Origin: Haloferax mediterranei ATCC 33500
GTDB lineage: Archaea; Halobacteriota; Halobacteria; Halobacteriales; Haloferacaceae
Length of the DNA stretch: 64,000 nucleotides
Assembly (NCBI RefSeq): GCF_000306765.2
Contig: NC_017943.1
Span: 124,001-188,000 of the forward strand
Direction of reading: 5' to 3'
Position numbers and translations under genes: made by a program. Below are positions 27,460 to 35,886 of this stretch, one piece after another. Numbering within the stretch: position 1 is the first letter of the stretch; each line of letters begins with the position of its first letter. The notes under the pieces are model-generated. The model was not told the DNA's origin. It saw only the letters and a program-made list of their open reading frames with translations, and ran no database searches.

Positions 27460-29571
27460 TCAGGCGGTGATACTCTTTGAGTCGGTCGTCGAGTTCCCGG
27501 CCGTGTCGGTGACGGTGAGCGTGACACCGTACTCACCCGAGTCGAACTTGTCCGTGAACTCGTCCGTCCCGGACGCGCTCCCGCCGCTCACGTCGGTCGT
27601 GTTCGAGAACGTCTCGGACTCGTCGGCGTCGTCGACGATGACTTCTACGGTATCGAGGTTGCTGTTGGTGTCGCTGACTGCCCAATCGACGGTAACCTCG
27701 GCGTGCGGGTTATTGGGACTCCCGCTCGACAGGGTGAATGTGTCGATAGTCGGCGCGGATTCCGTCTCTTCGCTCTCTGTCGCGGTCGCCGTGTCGGAAG
27801 TTGTCGTTCCGTCCGTGTCGGACACGACAGCTTCCACTTCGTACGTGTTGCCGCTCCCGTCGTCACCGCTGGCGACGAGTCGGGTGGTGCCGCTTACGGA
27901 GCCACCGGAAACGCTCGGACTGGCCGAGTCTTCAGTCTCGACTCGATTGCTGTCGCTATCAAGTTCGTACAAGGTGAGGTCGAGCGTGTGCAGGTCACTG
28001 TCGGCATCGCTCACGGCCCAGTCTACATCGAACTCCGCGTCCGAGTCGCTCGTCTCGACTTCGGTTAGTGACAGGCTGTCGACCGCCGGCATGTCTTCTG
28101 TCTCTGACGTGCTGACAGTCTTTGAGGCCGTGTTGCCGTCTCCGTCGGTGACGGTTGCGGTGACATCGTAACTGTGACCGCTGTTTTCGTCACCGCTGGC
28201 GACGAGTCGGGTGGTGCCGCTCGCCGAGTCGCCACTCACACTCACTGTTACCGAATCATCCTGTGATCCAGCGGTCGTATCCTGGAGGACAAAGTCGACC
28301 GTATCGAGGTTGCTGTCCGGGTCGCTCACCGACCACGACACGTCGAATTCGGCGTCGCCGTTGCTCGTCTCGACCTCGGTCGCAGAAAGGCTGTCGACAC
28401 CGAGCTCTGCAGTGCCGAGTGCCGCCTCGACATCGAGCAGGCCGTTGCCCTGTTCGTTCGAGGAAAGGCCGATATCCTCCGCCGTGGAGTTGAGTTGGGT
28501 ACGGGCTTCCTGATGCGTATATCCGTTATCCATGAGTTGCCCCGCCGCACCGGCCACGTGGGGACTGGCCATCGATGTTCCGGAGAGCGTATTGTAATCA
28601 TCTCCAGGATAGGTCGAATAGATTCCTTTGCCGGGGGCAGCAAGCTCGACTTCGGGACCAGTTGACGAGAAGTCGGCGAGTGAATCGTTCTTCGTGGTTG
28701 CGCTCACCGCGACGCATTCGGGTTCAGCAGCGGGATAGCCGACACAGTCAGTACAAGGTCCACTGTTCCCCGCGGCCGCTGCGAGGAACACACCGTTCTT
28801 ATCGGCGTATTGGACAGCATCTGCTACTGTGCTGGAGCGCGACCCGCCCAGCGACAGGTTCCCGACATCCCACCCCTGATCGGCGACGTACTTGATGCCT
28901 GCCGCAACGTCGGAGTACGACCCCGAACCGTTGCTATCGAGAACTTTGACCGCATGTAGCGTCGCCGCTGTACTGACGCCGACGACACCGAGACTATTGT
29001 CGTCAGCCCCAGCAATCCCGGCGACGTGGGTTCCATGCCCGTTGTCGTCGTCCCATTTTTGCCCACACATATGGGGACTGCCTTTACACTCGACGAAGGC
29101 TTTGCCTTTGCCGAGATTCGCTTGTAGGTCATCGTGGTCGCTGTCGATACCGGTGTCGATAATCGCGATATCGGCACCCCCCTCGCCGTCTGTGTTGTCA
29201 CCGCCCGTTTCCCCATCGGCGTGTGCAACCTCCGCATCCACGCGGTCGATACCCCACGGAAGCGTCTGCGCGATGGCGTGTAAGTTGCCGTTCTCCTCGG
29301 TATACCGGATGCCGGGTCGGTTCTGGAGATTGTCTATCGCCTCGTCCGAGAACGTGCCGGTGATTGTTTTTTCGTCATCCCAGTCCAGCGTCCGGACGAC
29401 TTGGTCGGCTGCACTTCGCGTGGCCCGTTCGGCTGCGGGCGATGCAATCCCGATGTTGTACTCGTTTTTTCTGTCGGCCGCGGCGGTTCCCGTACCAACG
29501 GCGAGTGCGCCAATTCCGGCGGCACCGACCCGAGCCAGCACCTCCCGTCTGGATACATCGATGTTCTCCAT
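27460..29571 (-). CDS. Halolysin-like subtilase with three C-terminal Ig-like repeats
   Basis: A secreted S8 serine protease, 703 residues. Parts in order: Tat signal (SRREVLARVGAAGIGALAVG), I9-type propeptide (YNIGIASPAAERATR to IAQTLPWG), then the catalytic domain with Asp in AIIDTGIDSDHDD, His in NGHGTHVAGIAG, oxyanion Asn in AAAGNSGPC and Ser in LSGTSMASPHVAGAA. Three tandem domains of about 85-95 residues follow, each beginning like VDSLSxTEVE and containing DVxWAVSDxxSxLDT. The open frame extends back to 29781 only by reading through a MITE-like repeat; the Tat motif places the start at 29571 (or 29598). Codon use at the repeats keeps long identical stretches, hinting at recent domain duplication. 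Confidence 0.93.
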   Translation of the reverse strand: MENIDVSRREVLARVGAAGIGALAVGTGTAAADRKNEYNIGIASPAAERATRSAADQVVRTLDWDDEKTITGTFSDEAIDNLQNRPGIRYTEENGNLHAIAQTLPWGIDRVDAEVAHADGETGGDNTDGEGGADIAIIDTGIDSDHDDLQANLGKGKAFVECKGSPHMCGQKWDDDNGHGTHVAGIAGADDNSLGVVGVSTAATLHAVKVLDSNGSGSYSDVAAGIKYVADQGWDVGNLSLGGSRSSTVADAVQYADKNGVFLAAAAGNSGPCTDCVGYPAAEPECVAVSATTKNDSLADFSSTGPEVELAAPGKGIYSTYPGDDYNTLSGTSMASPHVAGAAGQLMDNGYTHQEARTQLNSTAEDIGLSSNEQGNGLLDVEAALGTAELGVDSLSATEVETSNGDAEFDVSWSVSDPDSNLDTVDFVLQDTTAGSQDDSVTVSVSGDSASGTTRLVASGDENSGHSYDVTATVTDGDGNTASKTVSTSETEDMPAVDSLSLTEVETSDSDAEFDVDWAVSDADSDLHTLDLTLYELDSDSNRVETEDSASPSVSGGSVSGTTRLVASGDDGSGNTYEVEAVVSDTDGTTTSDTATATESEETESAPTIDTFTLSSGSPNNPHAEVTVDWAVSDTNSNLDTVEVIVDDADESETFSNTTDVSGGSASGTDEFTDKFDSGEYGVTLTVTDTAGNSTTDSKSITA

Positions 29572-30128
29572 GTTGTGACACTCAATACCATGTGTCATAG
29601 TTTTGTGGAGCATATACTCGAGTTCCAATATATCTAGCTCGATGAATGCTCGCGCTGTCTCTGCGGAGTTTCGGAGAACTGAGTTGAGTTTGGTATCCTC
29701 TGTCTGTCTGTCTCTGCCTATAGTAGCGTTTGCAACTGGTGACACATCCAATCGCACGATAGCGGTCGAGCGAGTGTGCAATGACTTGCAAACGCTACTA
29801 TCGCCGGAACTGCGAGGAGGATCTGTTCAAACTGTGTTGCAGTCTCTGACTATCGTGTTCAATATACAACACCTAACCGCTCTCGACACCCGTACCGAAA
29901 TTAAACGCCACGGGTCTGTCTCGGAGGAATAGTCGCAATAGCCCGTATGCATCTACGAATCGATGCTGTAAGTTATGCAATACGACAATTTTCAAAAACG
30001 ACAGCAATCGCTCGATAGGCACCCACCAGTTGAGAAGGTCTGTAACCGGATAGTTCCCTGAAAATACCACTCACTATTTTATGGTGAACCTCAGTTAATC
30101 ACTTCAATATAGCTCCATACGGACATAG
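29572..30128. other. Intergenic region with MITE-like copy C
   Basis: Divergent promoter space between the protease and the Rieske dioxygenase alpha gene. It contains the repeat at 29719-29802 and a tandem TGTC tract just before it (about 29699-29714). AT-rich segments near 29600-29640 could hold the protease promoter. Nothing coding is recognised. Confidence 0.45.
29719..29802 (+). repeat. Palindromic MITE-like element, full copy C
   Basis: An 80-bp core from 29721 to 29800 with the termini TAGTAGCGTTTGCAA and TTGCAAACGCTACTA and the shared interior GGTCGAGCGAGTGTGCAATG, same orientation as copies A and F. It lies upstream of the protease gene and creates a spurious upstream open frame for it. 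Confidence 0.87.
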
Positions 30129-30138
30129 CTTATTTAAC
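30129..30138 (+). promoter_or_regulatory. TATA box of the Rieske dioxygenase operon
   Basis: CTTATTTAAC is centred about 29 bases before the ATG at 30162, the spacing of a leaderless haloarchaeal promoter. It decides the start of the alpha subunit in favour of 30162 over 30141. Confidence 0.6.
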
Positions 30139-30161
30139 CATTGACAAAATCTCCTAGAGGC

Positions 30162-31544
30162 ATGGTATCAGGAGGCACGAATGTCGGGACATCCTCTCAG
30201 ACCCAAACGGTCATAGAAGAGGTTGGAAACATCAGGGAGACTGGAACAATCCCTTCGCGGATACACAACGACAACGAAATACACGAGTTAGAACTCGAAC
30301 GAGTGTTCAGCGACACGTGGGTATTCGTTGGACACGAATCGGAGATTCCGGAACCGGGAGATTACGCGAAGCGGTACATCGGCGACAGTCCGTTTATCTT
30401 CGTTCGAGACGATACCGGCGAGGTTCGGGTGCTCTTCGATTCGTGCCAACACCGGGGGACCACGGTGGTCCGTGCCGAACAGGGCAACACATCGTACTTC
30501 CGATGTCCGTACCATAACTGGACCTACAAGAACACCGGCGAACTCGTCGGCGTCCCGCACAAAGAACAGTTCTTCAAAGAACTCGATACCTGTGAGCACG
30601 CACTCGATTCCGCCCCGCAGGTCGACAGCTACGAGGGACTCGTGTTCGCATCGCTCTCGGCTACCGCACCCTCTCTGGACGAGTACCTCGGCGATTTCAA
30701 ATGGTATCTCGACCTTCACCTGAAGTTCGCCGAAGGTGGAATGGAAGTCGTCGGTGAACCGATTCGATGGGAAATCGATACGAACTGGAAAATCGGCGCG
30801 GACAACTTTACGGGTGATTCCTACCATACGCTCGCCACTCACAAGTCCGCGATGGACCTGGATATCTTCCCGCCGGAACTTTCGGCAGTCGGTGCCGAAC
30901 GGACGCCAGTCGACGTAACCGAGTGCAGCGGACACTCGTGTATGCTCGCCTATCTCGAGAATCAGGAATTTGCTGGTGGTTATCCGGAAGACATCTTCAC
31001 AGAGACACACCTTTCTGAATCGGAACTCCGCCTTGCAAAGCGACTCGTATCCAGCGTCGGAACCGTGTTCCCGAACTTCTCGTTCCTTCAGATGAACCTC
31101 AACGCCGACCCGGAGAATCGCGAGGTTACCGCGTTCTTGAATATTCGGAAGTGGCAGCCACTAGGGCCAAAAAAGACGCAGGTGTGGAACTGGATTCTCG
31201 TGCCACGGGATTCCTCCGAAGAGTTCAAACAGCGTGCATACGACACCGGCATCAGCACGTTCAGTGTCGCCGGGAATTTCGAGGTCGACGACTTCGCCGT
31301 CTGGGATGGCATCGCGGAGGCTGCCGGAAGCACTTTCGGGAAGAAAATCGGTCGGAGGTCGAACTTCCAGATGGGGGTTGGAGAGATGGGTGACGCAACG
31401 AACATCTCCGACGAGTGGCCCGGCCCGGGTGCGGTGTACGATACGAACTTCGAGGACGGGACGATGCAGACGTTCTACCAGAGTTGGTATCGCTCGATGA
31501 CCGGACGGCCCATCGATTCAGCAACCGAGGATGTCAATGAGTGA
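30162..31544 (+). CDS. Aromatic-ring-hydroxylating dioxygenase, alpha subunit
   Basis: Large subunit (460 residues) of a Rieske non-heme iron oxygenase. The Rieske 2Fe-2S ligands are in SCQHRGT and YFRCPYHNW (C-x-H and C-x2-H). The mononuclear iron site is DNFTGDSYHTLATHKSAM (D-x2-H-x4-H type), followed by a helical substrate-pocket region. It should insert O2 into an aromatic acid or arene with electrons from a reductase and ferredoxin. No reductase gene is adjacent. The beta-subunit gene overlaps its end by 14 bases. The neighbouring ammonia-lyase suggests an aromatic amino-acid-derived acid as substrate; this is an inference. Confidence 0.93.
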   Translation: MVSGGTNVGTSSQTQTVIEEVGNIRETGTIPSRIHNDNEIHELELERVFSDTWVFVGHESEIPEPGDYAKRYIGDSPFIFVRDDTGEVRVLFDSCQHRGTTVVRAEQGNTSYFRCPYHNWTYKNTGELVGVPHKEQFFKELDTCEHALDSAPQVDSYEGLVFASLSATAPSLDEYLGDFKWYLDLHLKFAEGGMEVVGEPIRWEIDTNWKIGADNFTGDSYHTLATHKSAMDLDIFPPELSAVGAERTPVDVTECSGHSCMLAYLENQEFAGGYPEDIFTETHLSESELRLAKRLVSSVGTVFPNFSFLQMNLNADPENREVTAFLNIRKWQPLGPKKTQVWNWILVPRDSSEEFKQRAYDTGISTFSVAGNFEVDDFAVWDGIAEAAGSTFGKKIGRRSNFQMGVGEMGDATNISDEWPGPGAVYDTNFEDGTMQTFYQSWYRSMTGRPIDSATEDVNE

Positions 31545-32043
31545 ACGCTTCGAACTCCGCCTGGAGTGCGAGGAGTTCCTGTTCGACGAGGCGGAGCGAT
31601 TGGACGACGGGAAACTCCACGAATGGCTCGAACTACTCACGGATGACGTCGAGTATCGAGTCCCCCGCCGCGTCACGCGCGAGCGAGGTTCAGAGCAATC
31701 ATCGTTCAGTGAGGATGGGTTCCTCTATCGTGAGGACATGGGCACGCTCACCACACGGGTGGAGCGCTACGATAGAGAATACGCATGGGCGGAAAACCCC
31801 CCGTCTCGGACGCGACGATTTGTGAGTAACGTTCGGGTACACGACGAATCGGACGACGAAATCCGGGTGAAGAGCAATCTGCTGCTCTATCGAAATCAGG
31901 GGGATACGACCGAGCACGACCTGCTCGTCGGGGAGCGCGAGGACCAACTTCGCCGTGTCGATGGAGCACTCAAGTTAGCCCGACGAACCGTCTACCTCGA
32001 CCAAACCATCCTCGCCACGCGCAACCTTTCGTTTTTCCTCTGA
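31531..32043 (+). CDS. Aromatic-ring-hydroxylating dioxygenase, beta subunit
   Basis: Small subunit (170 residues) of the alpha/beta dioxygenase, with the NTF2-like fold seen in FDEAERLDDGKLHEWLELLT, DVEYRVPRRVTRERG and SRTRRFVSNVRV. It has no catalytic residues; in the family it stabilises the alpha3beta3 hexamer. Translation probably starts at 31531 or 31537 inside the end of the alpha gene. The next gene follows within three bases. Confidence 0.9.
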   Translation: MSMSERFELRLECEEFLFDEAERLDDGKLHEWLELLTDDVEYRVPRRVTRERGSEQSSFSEDGFLYREDMGTLTTRVERYDREYAWAENPPSRTRRFVSNVRVHDESDDEIRVKSNLLLYRNQGDTTEHDLLVGEREDQLRRVDGALKLARRTVYLDQTILATRNLSFFL

Positions 32044-32045
32044 CC

Positions 32046-32555
32046 ATGACGGGAAGGAATACAGCCGAGAGGACCGTGAATACGGCCGAGAGCGTTACCG
32101 TAACACCTCTCACGCGCGTCGTTAGTGATGACGCGGACGTAGCCGTTCGACGGGTCGAAACACCGAAAGGAGTACGATTGGAGTTGGATGCGACGAGGTC
32201 CGAAGCACGGGTTCGTCTCGATGCAGTCACACTCGAATGTCTCTCCTGGCAGGAACGCTCGACATTCGTCGGATTTCTCGAACCACAGCTCCGACCGCTG
32301 TCGTCCGACGTGCTCGTGGTTCAGCAGAACCCAGACGATGGCGAGTCTACGGAAATTGCCCACATCACGAACGAATTTGGACATGTCGAGGTACGTACCG
32401 CCGAGAGAGCGGAATCCGCGTGGCTCGAGTTAGTCGCCACGAAACTCGGGTTCGTGACCCGGTTGAATGCCGTTGCGCTCGAGAGCATCACCTGGCAGGA
32501 CCAAGACACGTTCACGGAGTTACTCAGACAACGACTGGAGGAGCCAAAGAAATGA
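32046..32555 (+). CDS. Unknown protein with an internal duplication, in the aromatic cluster
   Basis: A 169-residue soluble protein I do not recognise. It consists of two similar halves of about 55 residues: the first ends LDAVTLECLSWQERSTFVGF, the second LNAVALESITWQDQDTFTEL, with VRRVETPKGVRLELDAT aligning to VRTAERAESAWLELVAT before them. It starts three bases after the dioxygenase beta subunit and its end is followed by the ammonia-lyase after 67 bases, so it should belong to this pathway, perhaps as a scaffold or accessory subunit. No metal or cofactor motif is visible. Confidence 0.75.
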   Translation: MTGRNTAERTVNTAESVTVTPLTRVVSDDADVAVRRVETPKGVRLELDATRSEARVRLDAVTLECLSWQERSTFVGFLEPQLRPLSSDVLVVQQNPDDGESTEIAHITNEFGHVEVRTAERAESAWLELVATKLGFVTRLNAVALESITWQDQDTFTELLRQRLEEPKK

Positions 32556-32622
32556 TACGTATGACACAAGCGACGACGAAGCCGAGCGAGAAAGACACAC
32601 CACTGAATCAGGAGGAAGGTCG

Positions 32623-34176
32623 ATGGTAATCGAACTCACCGGGTCTGACCTCACGATTGAGGACGCAGTAGCCTGTGCTCGCGACCACGAAGAAGTGTCC
32701 GTTAGCGACGAGGCACTGAAGCGCGTGCGGACTGCGCGTTCGAATCTCGAATCACGCATCGGAACAGGTGAAATAATCTATGGCGTCAATACTGGGTTCG
32801 GTGCCAGTCAAAACGAGGTTATCGACCCCGAAGACGTCGCGACACTCCAGAAGAACCTGATCCGGAGCAACGCGGTCTGTATCGGCGACCCGGTCGACGA
32901 GGACGAGGCGCGCATGATGATGCTCCTCAGGCTGAACTCGTTGCTCTCCGGAAGCTCTGGAGTGCGAGTACACGTCGTCCTGAAACTACGTGACCTGCTG
33001 AACGCGGGGTTCTACCCCCACGTCCCTCGGAAAGGGTCGGTCAGTGCGAGTGGTGACCTCGCACCCCTTGCCCATGTCGCGCTCGCGATGCTCGGCGAGG
33101 GGAAGGCACGTCACGAAGACGAGTGGGTCCCGTCCAGTGAAGTGCTAACTTCGATTGAAGTCGACCCGCTCACCACAGAAGAAGGTGAGCCGGGTCTCGA
33201 AGCGAAGGAAGGGCTCGCCCTGATAAATGGGACGAACTACATCACCGCCGTCGGGGCACTGGCTGTTCACGACGCCGAAACACTGCTCGACACCGCCGAT
33301 ACCGTCGGGACGATGACGCTCGAAGCGTTCCGTGGCATCAGCGACCCGTTCCGGGCGGAGATTCACGAGCTTCGCAACCAACCTGGCCAAAAGCACGTGG
33401 CTGAACGTATCAGGAACGGAATCGAAGGAAGCGAACTTGTGACGTCCGCAGCCGAGGCGAACCGGGCACAGGATTCGTATTCGTTGCGGTGCATCCCACA
33501 AGTACACGGTGCAAGCAGAGATACGCTGACACACGTGAGAGGCGTCATCGAACGCGAGTTGAACGCCGTCACGGACAACCCATTGGTGTTACAGCGCGGA
33601 GCGGGTGACGTAGTCTCCGGCGGCAATTTCCACGGCCAGCCTGTCGCATTTGCCCTCGATATGCTTTCGGTGGCTGTCTCGGAAGTCGCAAACATCTCTG
33701 AGCGCCGGATATTCAAACTGACCGGCGGTGACGCAGCGGGCAGAAGTGACGGAAAAACCGACTCGATGCCTTCGGATAGTCTCCCTCCATTCCTCGTCGA
33801 AGATTCGGGCTTGAACTGTGGGTTCATGATGCCGCAGGTGACCGCCGCAGCGCTTGTTTCGGAAAATAAGACACTGGCTCACCCTTCATCTACGGACTCG
33901 ATTCCGACATCGGACAATCAGGAGGACCACGTGAGTATGGGAGCAAACGGTGCAAATCACCTGGTCGAGATCCTCGGAAACGTTGAAACCGTCCTCGCCA
34001 TCGAACTGTTCGCCGCGTACACGGCGCTTTCGTACCGTGTAGACAGCCCGGGACAGAAGGCAACTGAAATCGTCTCTCTCCTCGAAGAGATAGTCACACC
34101 GCTGAAGGAAGACCGGCTAATGCAGAACGATTTCTCCAGTCTTCGGTCGCTAATCCGCGCTGGAGAGGTCAGATAG
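32623..34176 (+). CDS. Aromatic amino-acid ammonia-lyase (HAL/PAL family), substrate uncertain
   Basis: A 517-residue MIO-dependent lyase, HutH length. The self-cyclising Ala-Ser-Gly is at 142-144 (SVSASGDLAPLAH), numbered exactly as in Pseudomonas putida HutH, and Tyr 53 is kept in IIYGVNTGFG. The selectivity position 83 is Asn (LIRSNAVCIG) where HutH has His and where the Phe and Tyr lyases have other pairs (F-L or H-L types). No other hut genes occur in the window. Position in a Rieske dioxygenase cluster suggests it releases ammonia from an aromatic amino acid to give an unsaturated acid, but histidine cannot be excluded. The start at 32623 has GGAGGA at 32611-32616. Confidence 0.88.
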   Translation: MVIELTGSDLTIEDAVACARDHEEVSVSDEALKRVRTARSNLESRIGTGEIIYGVNTGFGASQNEVIDPEDVATLQKNLIRSNAVCIGDPVDEDEARMMMLLRLNSLLSGSSGVRVHVVLKLRDLLNAGFYPHVPRKGSVSASGDLAPLAHVALAMLGEGKARHEDEWVPSSEVLTSIEVDPLTTEEGEPGLEAKEGLALINGTNYITAVGALAVHDAETLLDTADTVGTMTLEAFRGISDPFRAEIHELRNQPGQKHVAERIRNGIEGSELVTSAAEANRAQDSYSLRCIPQVHGASRDTLTHVRGVIERELNAVTDNPLVLQRGAGDVVSGGNFHGQPVAFALDMLSVAVSEVANISERRIFKLTGGDAAGRSDGKTDSMPSDSLPPFLVEDSGLNCGFMMPQVTAAALVSENKTLAHPSSTDSIPTSDNQEDHVSMGANGANHLVEILGNVETVLAIELFAAYTALSYRVDSPGQKATEIVSLLEEIVTPLKEDRLMQNDFSSLRSLIRAGEVR

Positions 34177-34487
34177 TATTTCGCGTCGCACCGGTTTTCG
34201 AGCCAGTACCGGGGCAATCATATTTCGAGTTTCGTTGCTATCTGTTCGTGGAAGTCGGAAGAATCTCACCCTCAAAACTGCGGCAGCGGGCATAGAGTTT
34301 CACGAGTGCTCCGAACACAGACCAAACCGTTCTACCCCGAACCCGTTCGGGACAATGCTGAATCGAATCCGCCGGGTCGCTTAACAGGGATGTATTCTCC
34401 AACAAGTGACTGCCAAAGGACGGTTCCAGACTGTCGTTACCGATACGTTCGTTCCGTAACGACCCAGTTTTCGGGGTGCACACTGTA

Positions 34488-34865
34488 ATGCCTCGAATCG
34501 ACTTCGAGACCGAGCGAGCGTACGATGACGACCGATTCTCCGCACAGGCAGGGTTCCGAAGTGAGCGGATGAAAGTCATCTGTGGCTTTTTCGAACCCGG
34601 ACAGTTTATTCCGGTCCACGCGCCGTCGAGCGACCTCGTTGTCAATGTTCGGTCAGGAACCGGTATCGTCCGTGAGGAGGAGACCGACCACCGGGTCGGT
34701 GCCGGCGACATCATCGTCGTTCCAGCGGATACGAAACGCGGTATCAAAGCGGACGATGATTCGAGACTCGAAGCGTTGTTGGTGACGTCGCCACCGCCGA
34801 CAGACGCAGAACACGACCCCGTCCGTCGCGGGCTCGCAGCCGGGGAGTTCGAGTCGGAGTTATAG
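34488..34865 (+). CDS. Cupin-domain protein
   Basis: A 125-residue single-domain cupin. The first cupin motif is in GFFEPGQFIPVHAPSSDLVV and the second in VGAGDIIVVPADTKRGI. Of the usual metal ligands only one His (in PVHAP) is obvious in motif 1 and the motif 2 His is replaced, so metal binding is doubtful. It lies after the ammonia-lyase on the same strand with a 300-bp gap, in which I see no gene. Its stop codon (TAG at 34863) is formed by the first bases of a MITE-like repeat, so the original C-terminus may have been different. Confidence 0.85.
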   Translation: MPRIDFETERAYDDDRFSAQAGFRSERMKVICGFFEPGQFIPVHAPSSDLVVNVRSGTGIVREEETDHRVGAGDIIVVPADTKRGIKADDDSRLEALLVTSPPPTDAEHDPVRRGLAAGEFESEL

Positions 34866-34886
34866 TAGTGTTTGCAAACGCTACTA
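34863..34886. repeat. Collapsed palindromic copy D of the MITE-like element
   Basis: Only the two termini remain, joined head to head: TAGTAGTGTTTG followed directly by CAAACGCTACTA, a 24-bp near-perfect palindrome. The interior present in the 80-bp copies is gone, as after an internal deletion between the inverted ends. Its first three bases are the stop codon of the cupin gene. Confidence 0.85.
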
Positions 34887-35012
34887 TCGTAACTGACTGA
34901 CTGCGACGACACCCCATATTCTGTGGGCTTCGCCTTCAGGTAGTACCCGGTACCGAACCTGTTCGGCTGAATAGCTACATGCGTCTCGAAATGAGGTACT
35001 GGTAGTACGTTG

Positions 35013-35735
35013 GTGATTACTGTGACCGAAGAAGCATTCGACCCAGACCGCCGAGTGAGTTCGTTTGTTGATGAGACGCTAGCGTTCGCATACGTCTTCG
35101 AGGATTTCGGTATCGACTACTGCTGTGGAGGCGACGTGTCGCTCGCCACAGCCTGCGAGAAGGCTAACGTCGATATCGCTACCATTCGTAACCGACTCCG
35201 TGCAGTACAGGAGAGCCACGACGAAGAGTCGGTGGAGTGGGAGTCTCTGTCCGAACTCGTCAACCACATCGTTTCTACTCATCACGACCGTCTACGTGAG
35301 GAACTCCCTTCCTTGGAATCCCTAGTTCACAAGGTTGCGGAGGTACACGGTGAGGACCACCCAGAACTTCGAGCAGTCGAACGGGAGTACGCCGTACTCG
35401 CCGACGAGATGCGAACCCACATCGAGGAAGAAGAAGACGAACTCTTTCCAATAGTTCGAAAACTCGACAGTGGTGGGTCACTAACTGACTTCGAGGTTCG
35501 AACTGTCAGGCGAGAACTCACAACTTTCGAAGACGACCACGAAGCGACCGCCGAGCGCCTCGAGCAACTTTCCGAGTTGACCGACGGATACACGGTTCCC
35601 GACAGCGCCTGTGCCAGCTACCGAGGGATGCTCGAACGCCTCGAAGCGTTAGAGCGAGAGACACACATCCACGTTCACAAGGAGAACAACATCCTCTTTC
35701 CCACCGTCGTGTCAACCCTCGACGCCGACGCCTGA
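35013..35735 (+). CDS. Iron-sulfur cluster repair di-iron protein (RIC/ScdA type)
   Basis: A 240-residue protein with an N-terminal DUF542 domain (FGIDYCCGGDVSLATACEKA) and a C-terminal hemerythrin-like domain. Likely di-iron ligands are in STHHDRLREELPSL, MRTHIEEEEDELFP, FEDDHEATAERL and HVHKENNILFP. The family repairs Fe-S clusters damaged by NO or oxidants. Start is GTG at 35013 (a TTG at 35010 also reads in frame). Monocistronic, with no obvious link to its neighbours. Confidence 0.93.
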   Translation: MITVTEEAFDPDRRVSSFVDETLAFAYVFEDFGIDYCCGGDVSLATACEKANVDIATIRNRLRAVQESHDEESVEWESLSELVNHIVSTHHDRLREELPSLESLVHKVAEVHGEDHPELRAVEREYAVLADEMRTHIEEEEDELFPIVRKLDSGGSLTDFEVRTVRRELTTFEDDHEATAERLEQLSELTDGYTVPDSACASYRGMLERLEALERETHIHVHKENNILFPTVVSTLDADA

Positions 35736-35886
35736 CGGAAACGTCTGTGGAAAGTTCCGGGGATATACCCCCGTTGCCACTGCAACTCCGGAGAGCTACG
35801 ACTAGCCAAAGATAGATAGTGCGGTAATCAGACGTAACGTCTCGTATACGGGGTGGTTTAACGTATCTGTATGACAATTACAAACA

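Noticed and set aside
29572..29781. N-terminal extension of the protease to MHTRSTAIV
   Set aside because: It reads through the MITE-like repeat; the Tat signal and family length place the start at 29571.
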